A stretch of DNA of 64,000 nt, from positions 3,403,003 to 3,467,002 of the forward strand of contig NC_059473.1 in NCBI RefSeq assembly GCF_018139145.2. Reading direction: 5' to 3'. The notes beneath the pieces are model-generated. The model ran no database searches, was not told the DNA's origin, and worked only from the letters and a program-made list of their open reading frames with translations. Source of the stretch: Gymnogyps californianus (taxonomy: Eukaryota > Chordata > Aves > Accipitriformes > Cathartidae). A program made the translations under genes and the position numbers. Shown here piece by piece: positions 49,802-61,785 of this stretch (positions are counted from its first letter, which is position 1; every line of letters starts with the position of its first letter).

Positions 49802-52782
49802 CCTCCAAGCATTTATATGTTTGTTATCAAAATAGGCTAGCTGTTTCTTGAAGTGTCATATAGTTTAAATACTTCTATGCACACTTGTAGCCAGAAAACA
49901 AACGTGTTTAAGTGTAACTGGAAGATGTTAATATCCATTAACAGAGTAATACTGGACCATTACGATAACTTTATACTTTTTCTGCTCATTTTCTGTACAA
50001 ACTTTTGAATCCAAGGCTAGAGTTAAAGCATCGCTTCTGCAGCTGATGTAGCAAGAAGCTTCATTCTGATACCGGAAAGCTAAGCAAAGGATAGTTTGTA
50101 GCCTTGCTAAAGACGTGTAATGCAAAGACTTCTGTAAAGGTACAGAAGGCTAGGTGGAGAGGGTAAGGGAGACCTTTTCCTTCCAACATGCTCTCTTTGT
50201 CCCCTTCAATGTAGCTGAAGGATTGATTATATATCCTGTCTCGTGAAGAAGGCATTGCCACTGTGTGATGGGAGATCATTGTTCAGTCCAGAGATGTACC
50301 CATAGTGAAAAGACTCGCATCGTGGGCCTTTGCTCCAAACACTGTGCTCCTTGCGATTCCATAAATGATGCAAAAAGCATATTAATAAGGCATTCGAGAA
50401 CAAGAGATGCTGAACTCTTCATTCTCTTGAGGCAGCCCATATTTATGTTTTTAAATGGGTACGTGAAAGACTTGGAATTCAAGGTTTATCTTAATACATT
50501 TACATTGCGATTTATAAGACTGCAAAAAGCATTATAATAGGAGTTTACCTACTAATGATATTTGCAAAAGCCAGTTATTAATAGCTTATAAAGTGAATCA
50601 GGCTCCTTTTTTATCCCAGTAATTTATTTCACATACAGGATTATATCCCTTCTCAATTTCATTTTCATTTGATAAAACAAGAAGTATAAAATATAATTTG
50701 CAATAAGTCTATGCCTGGCTGTGCAACAACTATGTGCTAAAATGCATCAATAGGCCCTTCCTTTTCAGGGAACACCACTAAAACTGACACATTTCGGTGG
50801 CCTTCTGGACTGGCGGTACTTAGGAAAGGAGAGGTGCATAAAGAATGAATGTTCTTGGCTAGTATTTGAAAGTACAATGTTTTTATTGGAGGCAGGAACC
50901 CCATTTCCCTTTCCTTGGAAGGTTCAGGGGAACCAATCGTTTGGCTAATGAGACACATGGCACTGTATGCCTGAATAGTTCACAGAGAGATGAAAAGTTC
51001 CTATTTATCCTGCACAGTGAAAATACAAGTCTGGAGACTGCATGTGTTTCTAATTTCAATGCACTTTTATTTCAGTTATTTAGATGGATAGAGGCATCAA
51101 GCCAGAGTTTCCCCAACAACAACAAAGGTCTTATACTGTCCAAACAGACTGCATTCCTGAACCCACTGGTCATGCCACCTAAAAAGGTTTAAAGATTCAG
51201 CATGGTCTGTTTAAACAAAATAGCTATGTTATTCCTTTCAACCTTGCACATAGGCACCAATGTTTATATTGTTGAAGTTAAGTTTTAAAGTGAGCAGAAA
51301 ATGTTGGTAGAAAGCTTAGGCCCTGCACTTACTCAGAAAAGGAAGGATGTTTACCATAGTAGGGACTGAGAAAATGAATGGAGTTCCTTATCATAGCATT
51401 TAAGAATGCCACGGTTAGGAAACACAAACATTTTCCCTTTCAGTTTCCCTTCTCTTTTTTCCTTTTACACTTCATTGACCATTGTTGATTTTTGTTATTA
51501 AGTACAATGCTGTACATGCTCATTAACAAGTCCAAGCCAAGCTTGACTGTTTTCACTGAGGACCCAAACCAGAATGCTGGGAGAAGTTCATGAACTCTCC
51601 CAGCAAGCAGGGAGCCCATTTCAGGAAACCGGGAACTGAAACTCTTTTTGTGCTACGTTTTGCTATGAAACTAGGTAGTTTCTAGCAGAGAACAAATGGA
51701 TGAAACTCCAGCATTTGTGATTTGTACAGATTTTGCAAAATGCTCAGAAGGAACTGCTGCAAAGCCTTTGTAATCACAGATAACATTCCTTGGCCTTTCA
51801 TTCTGGCACTCTGAGATTTACTTCTGGTTCAGACTTGCAGCCTTGTGTGAGCTGGGGCTGAGCATCTGTGGAGAGAGGAGTTCTTGCAGGTGGGAGTTTC
51901 CCTTCTGCTTGATGTTTGGAGGGGAACTGAAGGGTTTTAACAGGGTAGTTTTTTCACTAGGAAACAACACAAGTGGACAAGGGAAAAATCTCATAGAGTA
52001 GCTACTTGGCTGTAAACCTTAAGAGAAACTTTGTAGATCTCCTTATAGGGAAATGGAGTGTTTTTCTTAGTTTTCCATACAAAAAATGCTTAGAAGCTTA
52101 AGCCTAAAATCTTTTTTCTTTCCACCCCCTCTCATGTGGGCATACTGGTTTATTATTACAGGGTTACTCATGCATGCTGGCCTATTGGCATTGAATATTT
52201 AGTACAGACAAAAAGGAGCTAAGTCTTTCTTTCTTTGGGAAAACAACTCAGACTTTATAGAGATTTGCATAGATTTTGTAAATACATATTAGATTAAGAG
52301 GATATATTATCATCCCAGTTGCTTAGATTTTGAGCCTGTGAACTTTAATACAAAAATACTTCATGAACAATTTCATCTATTTTCTGTAAAAGTGCTTTTA
52401 ATGAATGTTGGGATTCGGTAAGACTAGAGCTCTTAGAGTACAACTCTTTTAAAACCTAGTATTAATGTAATAATTTGCATTTACAGTGTTTCATATCAGC
52501 AAATTTCAAAGTATGATATTAACGGGTCTCACAACATGCAAGATAGGTAGTAGAATAAGGTACAGAGTACTAGATCAAGTGATGAAATAAACAGTGACCA
52601 ATACCTATTGGTATTGGAGTTGATGTAATGGAAAGCAGCGTGTAGATCTTACTCTGCTCTTACATGTATGTATGAATCAGGAGTCATCCCAGTGATGGCC
52701 TGACTGCAGTACTGTTATGGCAAGTCATTCTGAGCCAGTGTTAACAGCTTGGCAGAGAACCAACAGTGCGTTTGGAGACACA
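49802..52782. other. Unique non-coding sequence
   Basis: Contains a small hairpin CCAATACC-TATT-GGTATTGG at 52598-52617. Frames at 50265-50537 and 50866-51192 (108 codons) have no recognised domains. Confidence 0.5.
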
Positions 52783-52805
52783 GCTTGGAAGAAGTTCTTC
52801 CAAGC
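52783..52805. repeat. 23-bp perfect inverted repeat
   Basis: GCTTGGAAGAA and its exact reverse complement TTCTTCCAAGC flank a single G. Eleven perfect pairs around one base is unusual for unique DNA. The spacing does not fit a heat-shock element. Function unknown. Confidence 0.8.
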
Positions 52806-53157
52806 ATCGGCTTTGCACACCCATGGACTCTGGTTACTACAGGGCTTTGGGTAGGAGAACTCCACAGGAGCTGAATCAGCTCATGTCCCATGGTGACCCC
52901 CTTCAGTCCCTGTCAGAGCCATAAGACTGTCTTCTGTCTTTGGAAAGCAACCTGCGCCTTAACTGTGAGGATGATTTGCCCTTCCACAGCTGGTACACAG
53001 TCGCTATGTTGACTGAAAGGAGCATGTAAAGGATAAACAAAGTTTCCACAAGAGTTTCTGCATTAATGTGGAGTGCTTTGTTTTGTGCACTTGCAACCCC
53101 CACGCCTGCTTTCGCAAATATTTTCTCATGGGCATGTCAATGTCATGCCTGCAAGGA

Positions 53158-53177
53158 TTTTTTTTTTTTTTTTTTTT
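53158..53177. repeat. Poly-T run (20 T)
   Basis: Homopolymer run; no retroposon recognised beside it. Confidence 0.9.
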
Positions 53178-53389
53178 AAATATTTGTGGGTTTAGGCTGG
53201 TGAAAATCATGAAATAGGTATAGAAAGAAAGGTGATGGAAGGAAAAGAGAAGAAGGTCCATCAACGGTATCAGGAATGAAACAGGGAGGAAATACTGTCA
53301 CTTCTCTGTGTACCTGGTCCCAGAGAATCAAGAAGTAGCAGAGACAGAGCAGCCTTTCTAAAATGGTAACCTGTCCTCCTCTCTTACAG

Positions 53390-53448
53390 GATTTACATTG
53401 GTTTGTCTCACACGTCACTCTCGTGTGTATTCACCGTCCTTTCCCCAG
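53390..53448 (+). other. Candidate 59-nt internal exon (hypothetical)
   Basis: The upstream side has a pyrimidine-rich tract, TGTCCTCCTCTCTTACAG (AG at 53388-53389), with possible branch adenosines about 20-30 bp before it. The downstream side is CCCCAG followed by GTGAGTT, an almost ideal donor. All three frames are open across the 59 nt, so a coding exon is possible, but this is not rare for so short a segment. No protein family is recognised. It is the best splice-site pair seen in the window and may belong to a long non-coding RNA or a long-intron gene. Confidence 0.3.
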
Positions 53449-54009
53449 GTGAGTTCTTACCTCTGTCTTTTCATAGTCATTGCATTTCTGTGTCCTTTAG
53501 CCTTCCCTTTCCCAGACATTTTCACAGGTAGTTTTATTTTGGGTTGTAGGACTGAGAAGCGCAGCTCAGTTGTGCTTGCTCATTAGTTTTGCGTAGGGGC
53601 CAGCAAGGGCCTGTATTAGCCCAGCACCAAGTCCCAGAGAAGCTCCACACCGAGGAAGTATGGATGATACGGGCTCTCTTACACCCAAAGAATGCTCTGA
53701 CCAAGCATCACTGCATGGGGAGCTTGAAGCTTTGCCTGGATTTTCCTTTTCCTTTTTCCCAGTAGTTTGAAAAAGGTTGCAGGGATTTCCATTGCAGATG
53801 ATGGCTTTCAAGAAACAAAGGATGTGAGCAAAGATGACAATGTTTCCACGCAGATTTCTCACAACCTAGTCTAGACAAGTCCAAGTCTAGACAACAAACT
53901 CCGACTATGTCCACATCACACTCCCAGCTTTCTCTGTCTGCAGTTCTCCTATTCCTTCCTTCCCCCAAAAGTACTATTGTGTCACAGAAGTGGTTAAATT
54001 CAGAGCAAG
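53449..54009. other. Non-coding sequence with a short direct repeat
   Basis: AGTCTAGACA occurs at 53868 and 53884, spaced 16 bp. Nothing else recognised. Confidence 0.5.
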
Positions 54010-54150
54010 ATCAAGGATTTAGTTTTGAAGGTATTTTGGTATCTGCAAATGCAGATAGTTGCATGTTAGGTATTAAAAAATGAAGGAGCACCTAATTACT
54101 GTTGATTTCAGAGTAAGTTAGGTATTTTTGAAAATCACAATAGGCCCCAG
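54010..54150. repeat. Relic of an old sauropsid palindromic repeat
   Basis: GGATTTAGTTTTGAAGGTAT, GCAAATGCAGATAGTTGCAT, AGCACCTAATTACTGTTGAT followed by TTCAGAGTAAGTTAGGTATT and TTTGAAAATCACAATAGGCC follow a repeat with motifs TTTTGAAGGTATTTAGG, GCACCTAACTCCCATTGATTTCA, GTTAGGTGCCTAAATACCTTTGAAAATC. Inner arms ACCTAA and TTAGGT and outer arms are still inverted, as in a terminal-inverted-repeat element. Confidence 0.6.
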
Positions 54151-57100
54151 GAGGCTATCTTTCTCCCGAGCCCCAGTGCATAGCATCTCCTATTGTTCAG
54201 GTATCTCTCAAGACAGAAAGCCAATCAGAGGGAAAAATGGCATCAGGACTGAGAGCGAGCCTAGGCTATCTGAATCTGGCTGATTCAGATCTTGCATGTA
54301 AATCTGCTCCCAAGTGACTTTTCAAGGTTCAGTCACACTTTGATCTTTAACTCGCATCTTCTTTGTGATGTAGCTATTTCAATTTCATTAATTAGACCAA
54401 TAGTAATTCCTCCTCCTGCAGTAAAATAAATAAGCAAAAATAAACCATCAAACCTTCTGCTGGATTCACACCTGGCTGTTTCAAATACTCACAAAATCAC
54501 ACAGGGTAGAAAATAATTGCATTACATTGATATCCAGTCTTTCAACAAGTTTCTTTGTGTCCATGTATAACATTTTTTATAAGTGTATTAAAAGTTCTTT
54601 CTCTCTACGCAAAGCTTTCTCCCACCTCTGTTAATTCTATGTGAACACCTCCTTCATCATATTTGTTATACATTATATCAACAACCTTTTATGAAATCTG
54701 TTCCTTTTCTGGTGCCCTGAGACAACCCAATCTTCAGGTTTCTGGAGTGAGTACACAATGGAAGTTTTATTGTGTTTAGTATTTCCTTATTTTATACATT
54801 TGAAGGAATGGAAGTTCTAAGCACAGAAAATGGTTTCACTTGAATTTACAGTCATATTCTGGTTGAAACTATAGACTGCATTTTCAGCTACATCGATGTG
54901 GATGTCTGAAACATCATCTTTAATCACAAGATCATAAACTGCATTTATATTTTGTTTCTATATATCCTTAATACAAAGCTTCACATGAAAGCTTGAGTAC
55001 AAATTGTCTGTCACAAGAAGAAACAGAGGGATTTGGAATAATGATCTGTTGAGCAGAGGGTGAGCAACAATGAAAGAGCCAGATAACTAGTCTGGGCAGC
55101 AAAAATGAGAGCGGTGCATCTCAGGTGCACGAAGACAGGGTACCAAAACAGAGGCTGGCAGCTATGTGTGTGGTCAATGGAGTTGCCCAACAGAGAATTT
55201 GTGAAAACATAGCTAGTATTTCTTTAAAATCATAACCACCCATATGTATGTGGAATGGATTTCATCATAATGTAAATAAGAATATGAAAAGTGCAGAGTT
55301 CTTGTCCAAACTCACTTGTTCCTGACCAAACACATTATCTTTCATCGAGACATGTGGTCTAGACAATGTAGCTGGCGATTGCTGCAATGGCTGCTGGGCC
55401 CATTTTCTTTTTCATATCCTAGAGATTAATAAGGCTAGTGCTAAATGACCTTGACTTGAGAGTGATGCTAGCCATGAGCGTCGGGTGGCATGTCTAAGAC
55501 AACTGGGCTGAGTACAGAGCTGTGAACATCTATTCAGTCATGTCCTCTGCCATCACCAGAGTTTGAGCAGTTTGTGAAGTCTGACAGATTGCAGCTTTCT
55601 TCCACCATCTGCACTACCTGCTATATGAGAAACCAATCCTTCACTCTGACCTAAATATTCTCTAACAATACCTTCAGTCAGTTTCTCCTGAGGACCCAGA
55701 AGTCAGTCTCTGTAACTAGAGTCTCTGTCCATCAAAGACAAGTACTTTTTTCATCTTTTTTCCTCACAGTCCTCATCTTCACGTGCAGGTGATTGAGTCC
55801 TCCTGTAACTGAGCTTGGTTTGATTCAAGAACAGCATGACAATGACGATGCAGTTGAGTTGTACTATAGCATTATGTTTTTTCTAGGCACAATATTTCCT
55901 CTGTAATAATAGGTTTACTAGAAACAAAATTGAATAATATAATTGTAAATAATATATTCTTGCAACTCTTCTCTAAATGAAGTCATAGGAAATGTGGGTG
56001 AATCTAAGGACATTCTTTTCATGAAATCTAGTGCTAATATGGCTACTAAATATGGAATTTTTTATATTTATGTGTGGGCAGGTATTATTATTAAGTAACA
56101 GACATGTCAGAATTTGGTTTCCTGATAAATCCCCATAAATGTCTCTTTTTATTTCTTTTATGCTTTTTGTTTTTTTAGTTGGCACATTCTTAGTGGCATT
56201 TTTCCATCTCAGGAGGAGCTAGAAATGTCCAGTTATTTGAATCATTTTCAAGAATAGGACCGTGTTGTTGGTGACAAGAGGATATCTTACTTTGAATTCT
56301 TAGTGATAATGAAGCCAGTAATAGCAGGCACATGCTTCAATGTCAGAGTCTTTGTCCTGACCCTTGGAAATGTCCTTAAAATCTGTGACATTTTTAGCTG
56401 CTGATGACTTTCCTTGCTACTTTCATTGCCACCTCTTAGTGGTTGGTTTGGTACATCTTCAGCCAGGAAGTACGTTGCTTCAATGTCACCTTTAACTGCC
56501 TGACAGCACTCTCCCAGACTGCACTGATCGTATTTACATTGATTAATATGTTGTGCTGAATAATGAACGATCAAAAAACTTTGTATAACTGGATTTCCTC
56601 TGCAAATGACAATGCCTCACTTTAGACTTTTAGACCTAGTGCTGTTATTGATGCATCAAGCCGTTCCTCCCTTTATACCCAGAAGAGCAGTCCTGAGTAA
56701 AGTCACTTGATCTGAAATCAGCACCTGATGCAACACAGGCCAGATTTTGGGTTTAAATCAGTGTTTGTGTTGGAGGAAAGTTTAAAATGGGGACAAACTG
56801 CCTGAGGGAAGAGGACTAAGGAGATGTCAGATGAAATTATTGTAGAGGAGGCCAGTGTTGCTGTAGTTGCTTTCTTCTCCATGGAAACAATACAACCAGC
56901 ATTGTCCTCTGCTGAATGTAAAGATGATGATGTCCCTGTCCCTTTTATATCAGGAGTTATCAACAGCAAATGGGCATCCTTGCAAGAATTATGGATTTTC
57001 CCCATCCTGATGTTTAAACTGTATATTTAGTCAGAAGGTACCTATAGAAAACTAGGACATTTTAAATATTCTAATTCTTACTCTGCATGCGATGAAAGGG

Positions 57101-57577
57101 AATTGCACCCAATTTGCTAACCTCTGTTCCTAGATGCATGTTTCCATTAATAATGCTGCATGTAATCTGTAGCTAGCCTGCAAGTAAGTGTTGGGCATTT
57201 TGCCTGAAAGAAAAATTATATATGAAGTTGTCACTGGGGAGACTGAATGGTCCAGTTATCTATTCAGATGTAACTTGCATCCATCAGCTCTGTTGCTGAA
57301 ATATGACCCTATATCAAGTCCTGATCACTTTAGGTGTCTATCAAAAGGCCTAAAAGGACCTGTAACCAATAGGCTATCTTTCTGCAAAATCTTCTTTTAT
57401 CTAGATGAGGTTTCTGATTTTTCTCTTGAGTTAGCTGGGAGTCATTGCAGGGCTGCAGCAGAGGGATGTACAGCCCTGCAGATCAGGGTGGTCCCCGGTC
57501 GGTCTCCAGTCAGGCAGTGGGTGACACGCTCCGGGCCCCCACACCGTTACTAAACAGGAGGAACTGTAATCTCGTGA
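54151..57577. other. Unique AT-rich non-coding sequence
   Basis: No recognised element. Frames at 56287-56574 and 56718-57005 (minus) and 57188-57553 (plus) have no recognised domains. Confidence 0.5.
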
Positions 57578-57712
57578 ATGGAGCATTTGTCTGGGGTTCA
57601 GGACACTGGTCCTGCTGCTGTCCTGCTAACAGGCTGTGAGAAAGGCAAGTCCTTTCTCGTCTCACTTTCCCCATATTTTAAAAGCGCTTCAGAAGTGTTC
57701 TGGGATCTGCCA
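57578..57712 (+). mobile_element. MIR-type SINE, decayed
   Basis: The sense-strand MIR order is visible: GAGCATTTGTCTGGGGTTCA then GGACACTGG (head), CTGCTAACAGGCTGTGAG (consensus CTGACTTGCTGTGTGACC), AAAGGCAAGTCCTTTCTCGT (consensus TGGGCAAGTCACTTAACC), CTCACTTTCCCCATATTTTA (consensus CTCAGTTTCCCCATCTGTAA) and the tail-like AAAAGCGCTTCAGAAGTGTT. The 134-codon frame starting here (57578-57982) therefore begins inside a SINE and is not credible as a gene. Confidence 0.7.
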
Positions 57713-58279
57713 GAACGAGGTATTGTTATTAAAGGTTTACAGGTGAAACTATCCATCTTGATTTTTCCCCTTATCCACTGGGGTGGACAAATCAAATCTT
57801 TTGTCTCATTTGAAGGGGCTGGGGGGGAATTCTCGTTTACTAAATTTCGCAACAGTAGGCTGAGGAAATTATCTTCTTATTTCTGCTGTGTCTCAGATTC
57901 GACTGTAGTTGGTCTCAGTATGATACAGACAACTGGTAAAGATTTCAGCTCTGTACTGCTGCATTGCTTTCCTTCCCTATAAAAACAAATTACCTGCAAA
58001 AAGTTGTGCGCTGTTCGAATTTTCATATGTTTATATGTTCTGTGTGAAGCATGCAGCAGCACCTTACTTGCATAAATTTGAAGAAAATACAGTTTCCTTA
58101 AAAAAAGAAAAAATCCCCCAAACCCAAAACGCAGTACCTACGCAAAGGTTCTGGTGCTACGGAACTACTACACACCGTTTGTTTGGGTCTGCTGTGAACA
58201 GGGATCAAGGGCATTAGAAATCATGGTGGGGCATGAAATTCATCCCTTCTTGCCAGTTGATAACATGTGTTTCTTTCAG

Positions 58280-58970
58280 CATCAAATCATTTAAAATCTT
58301 GCAAACTTTTCCACACAGAGATGACTACATTTTTGACCATTTTATGTGCTGCATGACAAAGAATTCGTGCAAGTAAAGCAAGCCCCCATTTCCAATTGAT
58401 AATTACAGGAGGTCTGACAAAACAGCAGTCCCCTGACAGGTCATAATACTGCTCGGCGGTAATGCCGTCCCTGTGCATTTCATCACGGACATGAAATCTG
58501 GACCAATTATCATTTTGTCATACTGTAGCTTTTAAAGTATTTTTATTTTCTTTGTTACTGTCTAGTTCATTAAACAGGGTTTTCAAGCTCCCAGTAACAG
58601 GATTACTATTGACAATTTCATTAGAACTATAATTCCACCGCCCATACGCCTTCCAGAGAGAACCATCGTGGTCCATAGTCACAGCCTGTCCACCTCCAGT
58701 ATAATTGCGCTTACAGCTGCCTCGGACTCATTCCCCTCGAATTCTGAAGGGCCAAAACTGCCGGTTTTTGTGAAATGGGTTTTAGCCGTGTATTAGACCA
58801 GCCTCGAGAGTTCTTGGAGAATTATGAAACTGTCAGCTGCCGTCTGACCATATGCATGCCTGGAAAGATGCTTAATGTACAGGTGTAATAAGTTTATAAT
58901 TGCAATTTATATATAGCAGCGCAATGCCCAGCCTGTCAGGTAAATACCAGCGAACAGCACAGCTTGAATG
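58280..58970. promoter_or_regulatory. Candidate conserved non-coding element
   Basis: This stretch is of high complexity and free of recognised repeats. It keeps unusually many CpG dinucleotides for the region (for example CTCGGCGGTAATGCCG, CACCGCCCATACGCC, CCTCGAGAG) and has homeodomain-type motifs such as CCAATTGATAATTACAGG and CAATTATCATTTTGTC. Its frames are broken, so coding constraint is unlikely. These traits are typical of developmental enhancers in gene-poor vertebrate regions, but conservation itself cannot be judged from one sequence. Confidence 0.3.
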
Positions 58971-59019
58971 GGAGTTGTAAACACGCAAGTAACAGGTTTG
59001 TTAGAGATCAGCAGCTGTT

Positions 59020-59065
59020 TAGATTGCAAGCTCCTTGGAACAGAAAATGTCTCAGCTCTTCTGTC
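59020..59065 (+). repeat. Possible old amniote repeat relic
   Basis: TTTAGATTGCAAGCTCCTTG followed by GAACAGAAAATGTCTC resembles the widespread motif AGATTGTAAGCTCCTTGGGGCAGGGACTGTCTC, found near the ends of old amniote repeats. The family is not certain. Confidence 0.4.
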
Positions 59066-59584
59066 TCAGCTATTTCTGTCCAGACATGCATTACAGTAGA
59101 GGCACGAAGTACTGTCATTCTCTTACACCCCACATCTTTGTTTTCATGTTCTCCTCTGCTTATCATAACTCAGGATATTCTAAATAATAAAAGCAAATGT
59201 AATTCAGATAAGTTTCCAAGTTATTATTTATATTATTCTTGGATCTGCAGGCTCTGTTTGACAGGAGGCCTTTACTATAGTGCAAGAATAACAGTAGAAA
59301 ACCAGAAAAGAAAAATCCTCCCCCTCTGACCCCAAAGTCATCCCTGTGTGTCAACTTGCATGTTCTCTGATAGGCGATACTCTTCCAAACTTGGAAGAGG
59401 ACAGAGTAATAGGAGGGTTATACTTTTCTTTAAAAGAAGTTTGTATGTTAGATTTTTGAAAGGTTAGATCTTTGCAAACAAGTTTTCTGAGTTATTTAGT
59501 AGCACTTTGTTGTTGGTTTTGATGGGAAAAATTTCAAGAGTATTATGTAAAGCAGGAACAATCCAGCAAAGCAGATGAGAAACA

Positions 59585-59672
59585 GGGGGTGAAATCCTGG
59601 CCCCATTGATGGGGAAAATATGGTTTGGAATCAAATTAGTTAAACATAATGGTCCCTTCTGACCTAAAAGTG
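59585..59672 (+). repeat. Old CR1-like or palindromic repeat relic
   Basis: GGGGTGAAATCCTGGCCCCA followed by TTGATGGGG fits a common sauropsid repeat motif. It is followed by TAATGGTCCCTTCTGACCTA, which matches the 3' end of an old CR1 type (GGTCCCTTCTGACCTTAAAGTCTATGA). Possibly two relics side by side. Confidence 0.55.
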
Positions 59673-60438
59673 TATTTATTTGTTGTCATGAGATAACATC
59701 TCCAAACATCTCAGTGTGCTGTTTGTACTTGCTGGCAGGATAAAATTGGAATAGAAAGGAAGATCTTTAAGAAAGAAAGTTGACAGCTCACGCAATATTT
59801 CTATTTAACATAGGGTAAATGAGATCAGAATTAATTTGGTGTTCTGTCAACTTCCACGAATGCTCACTAGCTAAATCATTGTGCTTTTTTGTTTCGGGTA
59901 GGTTTACAGTGGAGTTAAACAGGATGTTGGTATTCGTGAGAGAGAGTTTGGGAGAGAAACACTTATTTTTAATTGTGTCAAATGTTTTTAACTGAATGTG
60001 TGTTTTATATCTCCAGTTATCGCATTAAGACTGATTTTGTTCCAGGTTGATACTCTAGAAAGTTCTTCTTGGAGACACTTTTAAAAACTTGTTATATTTG
60101 ACCCCCTAGAAAAAAAAGAAAAAAACAGTCCTTTAATTTTGAATGCAAGTTGACTCAGGTGCTTTCAACAGGTGATCCTGTGCTAGAAAGAAACCAATGC
60201 CTGACTCTCTGAGCAAACAGAAACACCTGGGCATGTCTGGGGGCAAGGCTGGCCATTTCAGCATGCAATTGCAATTTTCAGCCTTTCCAAACTGTGATTA
60301 GTTATTTAATTGCACATCCAAATTTAGTTGATGCACATGCACATGTAATTAATTATGATTTATTTAAAACCACTCTGTAAAGCTTTGTTCCTCAGTTTTC
60401 TACAAATCAAATTATAGAAGGCTAGATTTGATTTTCAG

Positions 60439-60553
60439 ATTTCCTTCAGTTGGTTTGAGCTAGTCTTGAGTGACTACCTATGGGCAGGGAAAGTCCTTTG
60501 TCTAACACCAGTGGAACAATGTGTATGGAGAATACAGAGGCTTTCTTCCAACG
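60439..60553 (+). other. Candidate exon (weak, hypothetical)
   Basis: Two acceptor-like sites, TTGATTTTCAG and TTTCCTTCAG, precede a segment that ends AACG followed by GTAAGTT. One frame is open throughout (38 codons), with no recognised family. The donor lacks the preferred AG at its last exon positions. Chance is likely enough that this is listed only as a lead. Confidence 0.15.
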
Positions 60554-61571
60554 GTAAGTTTATATCCGATGTGTAAGTTTTAGAAGATTGTTTGTTTGTT
60601 TGTTACACTGTATGGTGCATATTACTGAAAGATTCATACTGATTTTGTATATGTCTTTTTTGCTTTGTAAATTAAGTGCACATCAGTAAAAGCCATTGAG
60701 TTAAATATGTATATTTTTAATGAAGGAAACAAATATAAGAAAAAGCATGCATTTGTATTGATAAGAAGTTAAAAGATAATGCTAAGGAGAAAAGGAGTTC
60801 TGTATTTCCACAATGAACTAAGGATATTTTTTTGGTTTTCAACATTATGAGAAGTTGTGTATGTGTTTTAGCCTTCGGACTGGGAAGTGCCGGAGTGCCC
60901 AAAATATGAATTCTGAGGCATGGTGGCATGTGGAGTGATTCGGCTCTGTAGGGTTAAGTGTATCCTCTATTGCTGCAAAAGAAAGTGTGTATATTTTTCA
61001 GCTCTTACCCTTGTCCAGCAAGCATTGCAATTGTGTGTCCGGATTGAGTCTCAGAAAAATGAACCCTTACCTAAGCTCATCTCTCTTGGTTTTTGTGTAA
61101 ATTACTAAATGGTGCTTTTCAGACAAGGCAATGCCATGTGTTACAGAGGAGGAAAGTCTGGTATTCCTGCTTTAAAGATTATAGCTGATTGAATCTATGA
61201 AAGAGAGAAAATTGCCATAGTGTGAGTGTGGAGAAGGAGAGGGGGGCTGACTGACTCCAAGTCCTAACTCAGTGCGAGTTTTCAAACTGTGAACTAAGGG
61301 CAAATCGGTGCTTTCTTTTTGACTCTTCTGAGATGAATCATGGAAGATACAGTAGAGATAGAAATGAAAATTGTGGACATTCTTAGCAAGGTATGTGGGA
61401 AGTAGAAAATCTCTTGGTCAAAATAATTGTGTGTGTTTAGTTTAGAAGGAAGTAGTTTGGGAGAGGCACTTGAATAGTCTTAAAATATAAAACATTATGA
61501 GACAATCATTCTTCTCCACATTCACTGAGTGTTGAACAAGAATAAATTGACTTGATTATTAGCAAGGTTGA
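60554..61571. other. Unique non-coding sequence
   Basis: A short (TTTG)n patch lies at about 60589-60604. Nothing else recognised. Confidence 0.5.
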
Positions 61572-61588
61572 TTTTTTTTTTTTTTTTT
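61572..61588. repeat. Poly-T run (17 T)
   Basis: Homopolymer about 70 bp upstream of a CR1-like relic; no functional link is evident. Confidence 0.9.
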
Positions 61589-61659
61589 AAGTACAGATGT
61601 AAACTTTCTAACCATGGAAATAGGCTGCTGAGAGCAATTGTATAACCTTGCAATTAGAG

Positions 61660-61785
61660 GTGTTAAATAACAGGATGGAAAAACACCTGTTTAAAAACCA
61701 TGCAGATATACCTGAACCTGTCTCACAGCCCAGGGATGGACTCTCCGACCTCTCGTGATCCTTTCCAGCTTTATGTTTCTGTGGC
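61660..61785 (+). mobile_element. Old CR1-type LINE, 3' end
   Basis: GATGGAAAAACACCTGTTTA, CATGCAGATATACCTGAACC, GGGATGGACTCTCCGACCTC followed by TCGTGATCCTTTCCAGC and TTTATGTTTCTGTGG follow the sense 3' end of an old CR1 type (GGATGGACTAGATGACCTCTCGTGGTCCCTTCCAGCTCTATGATTCTGTG). Coding sequence is lost. Confidence 0.75.

Noticed and set aside
52783..52805. Heat-shock element reading of GAAGAAGTTCTTC
   Set aside because: Spacing between GAA and TTC is one base, whereas heat-shock elements need two bases between inverted pentamer cores.
57578..57982. 134-codon plus-strand frame
   Set aside because: It starts inside a MIR-type SINE and the product resembles no known protein.
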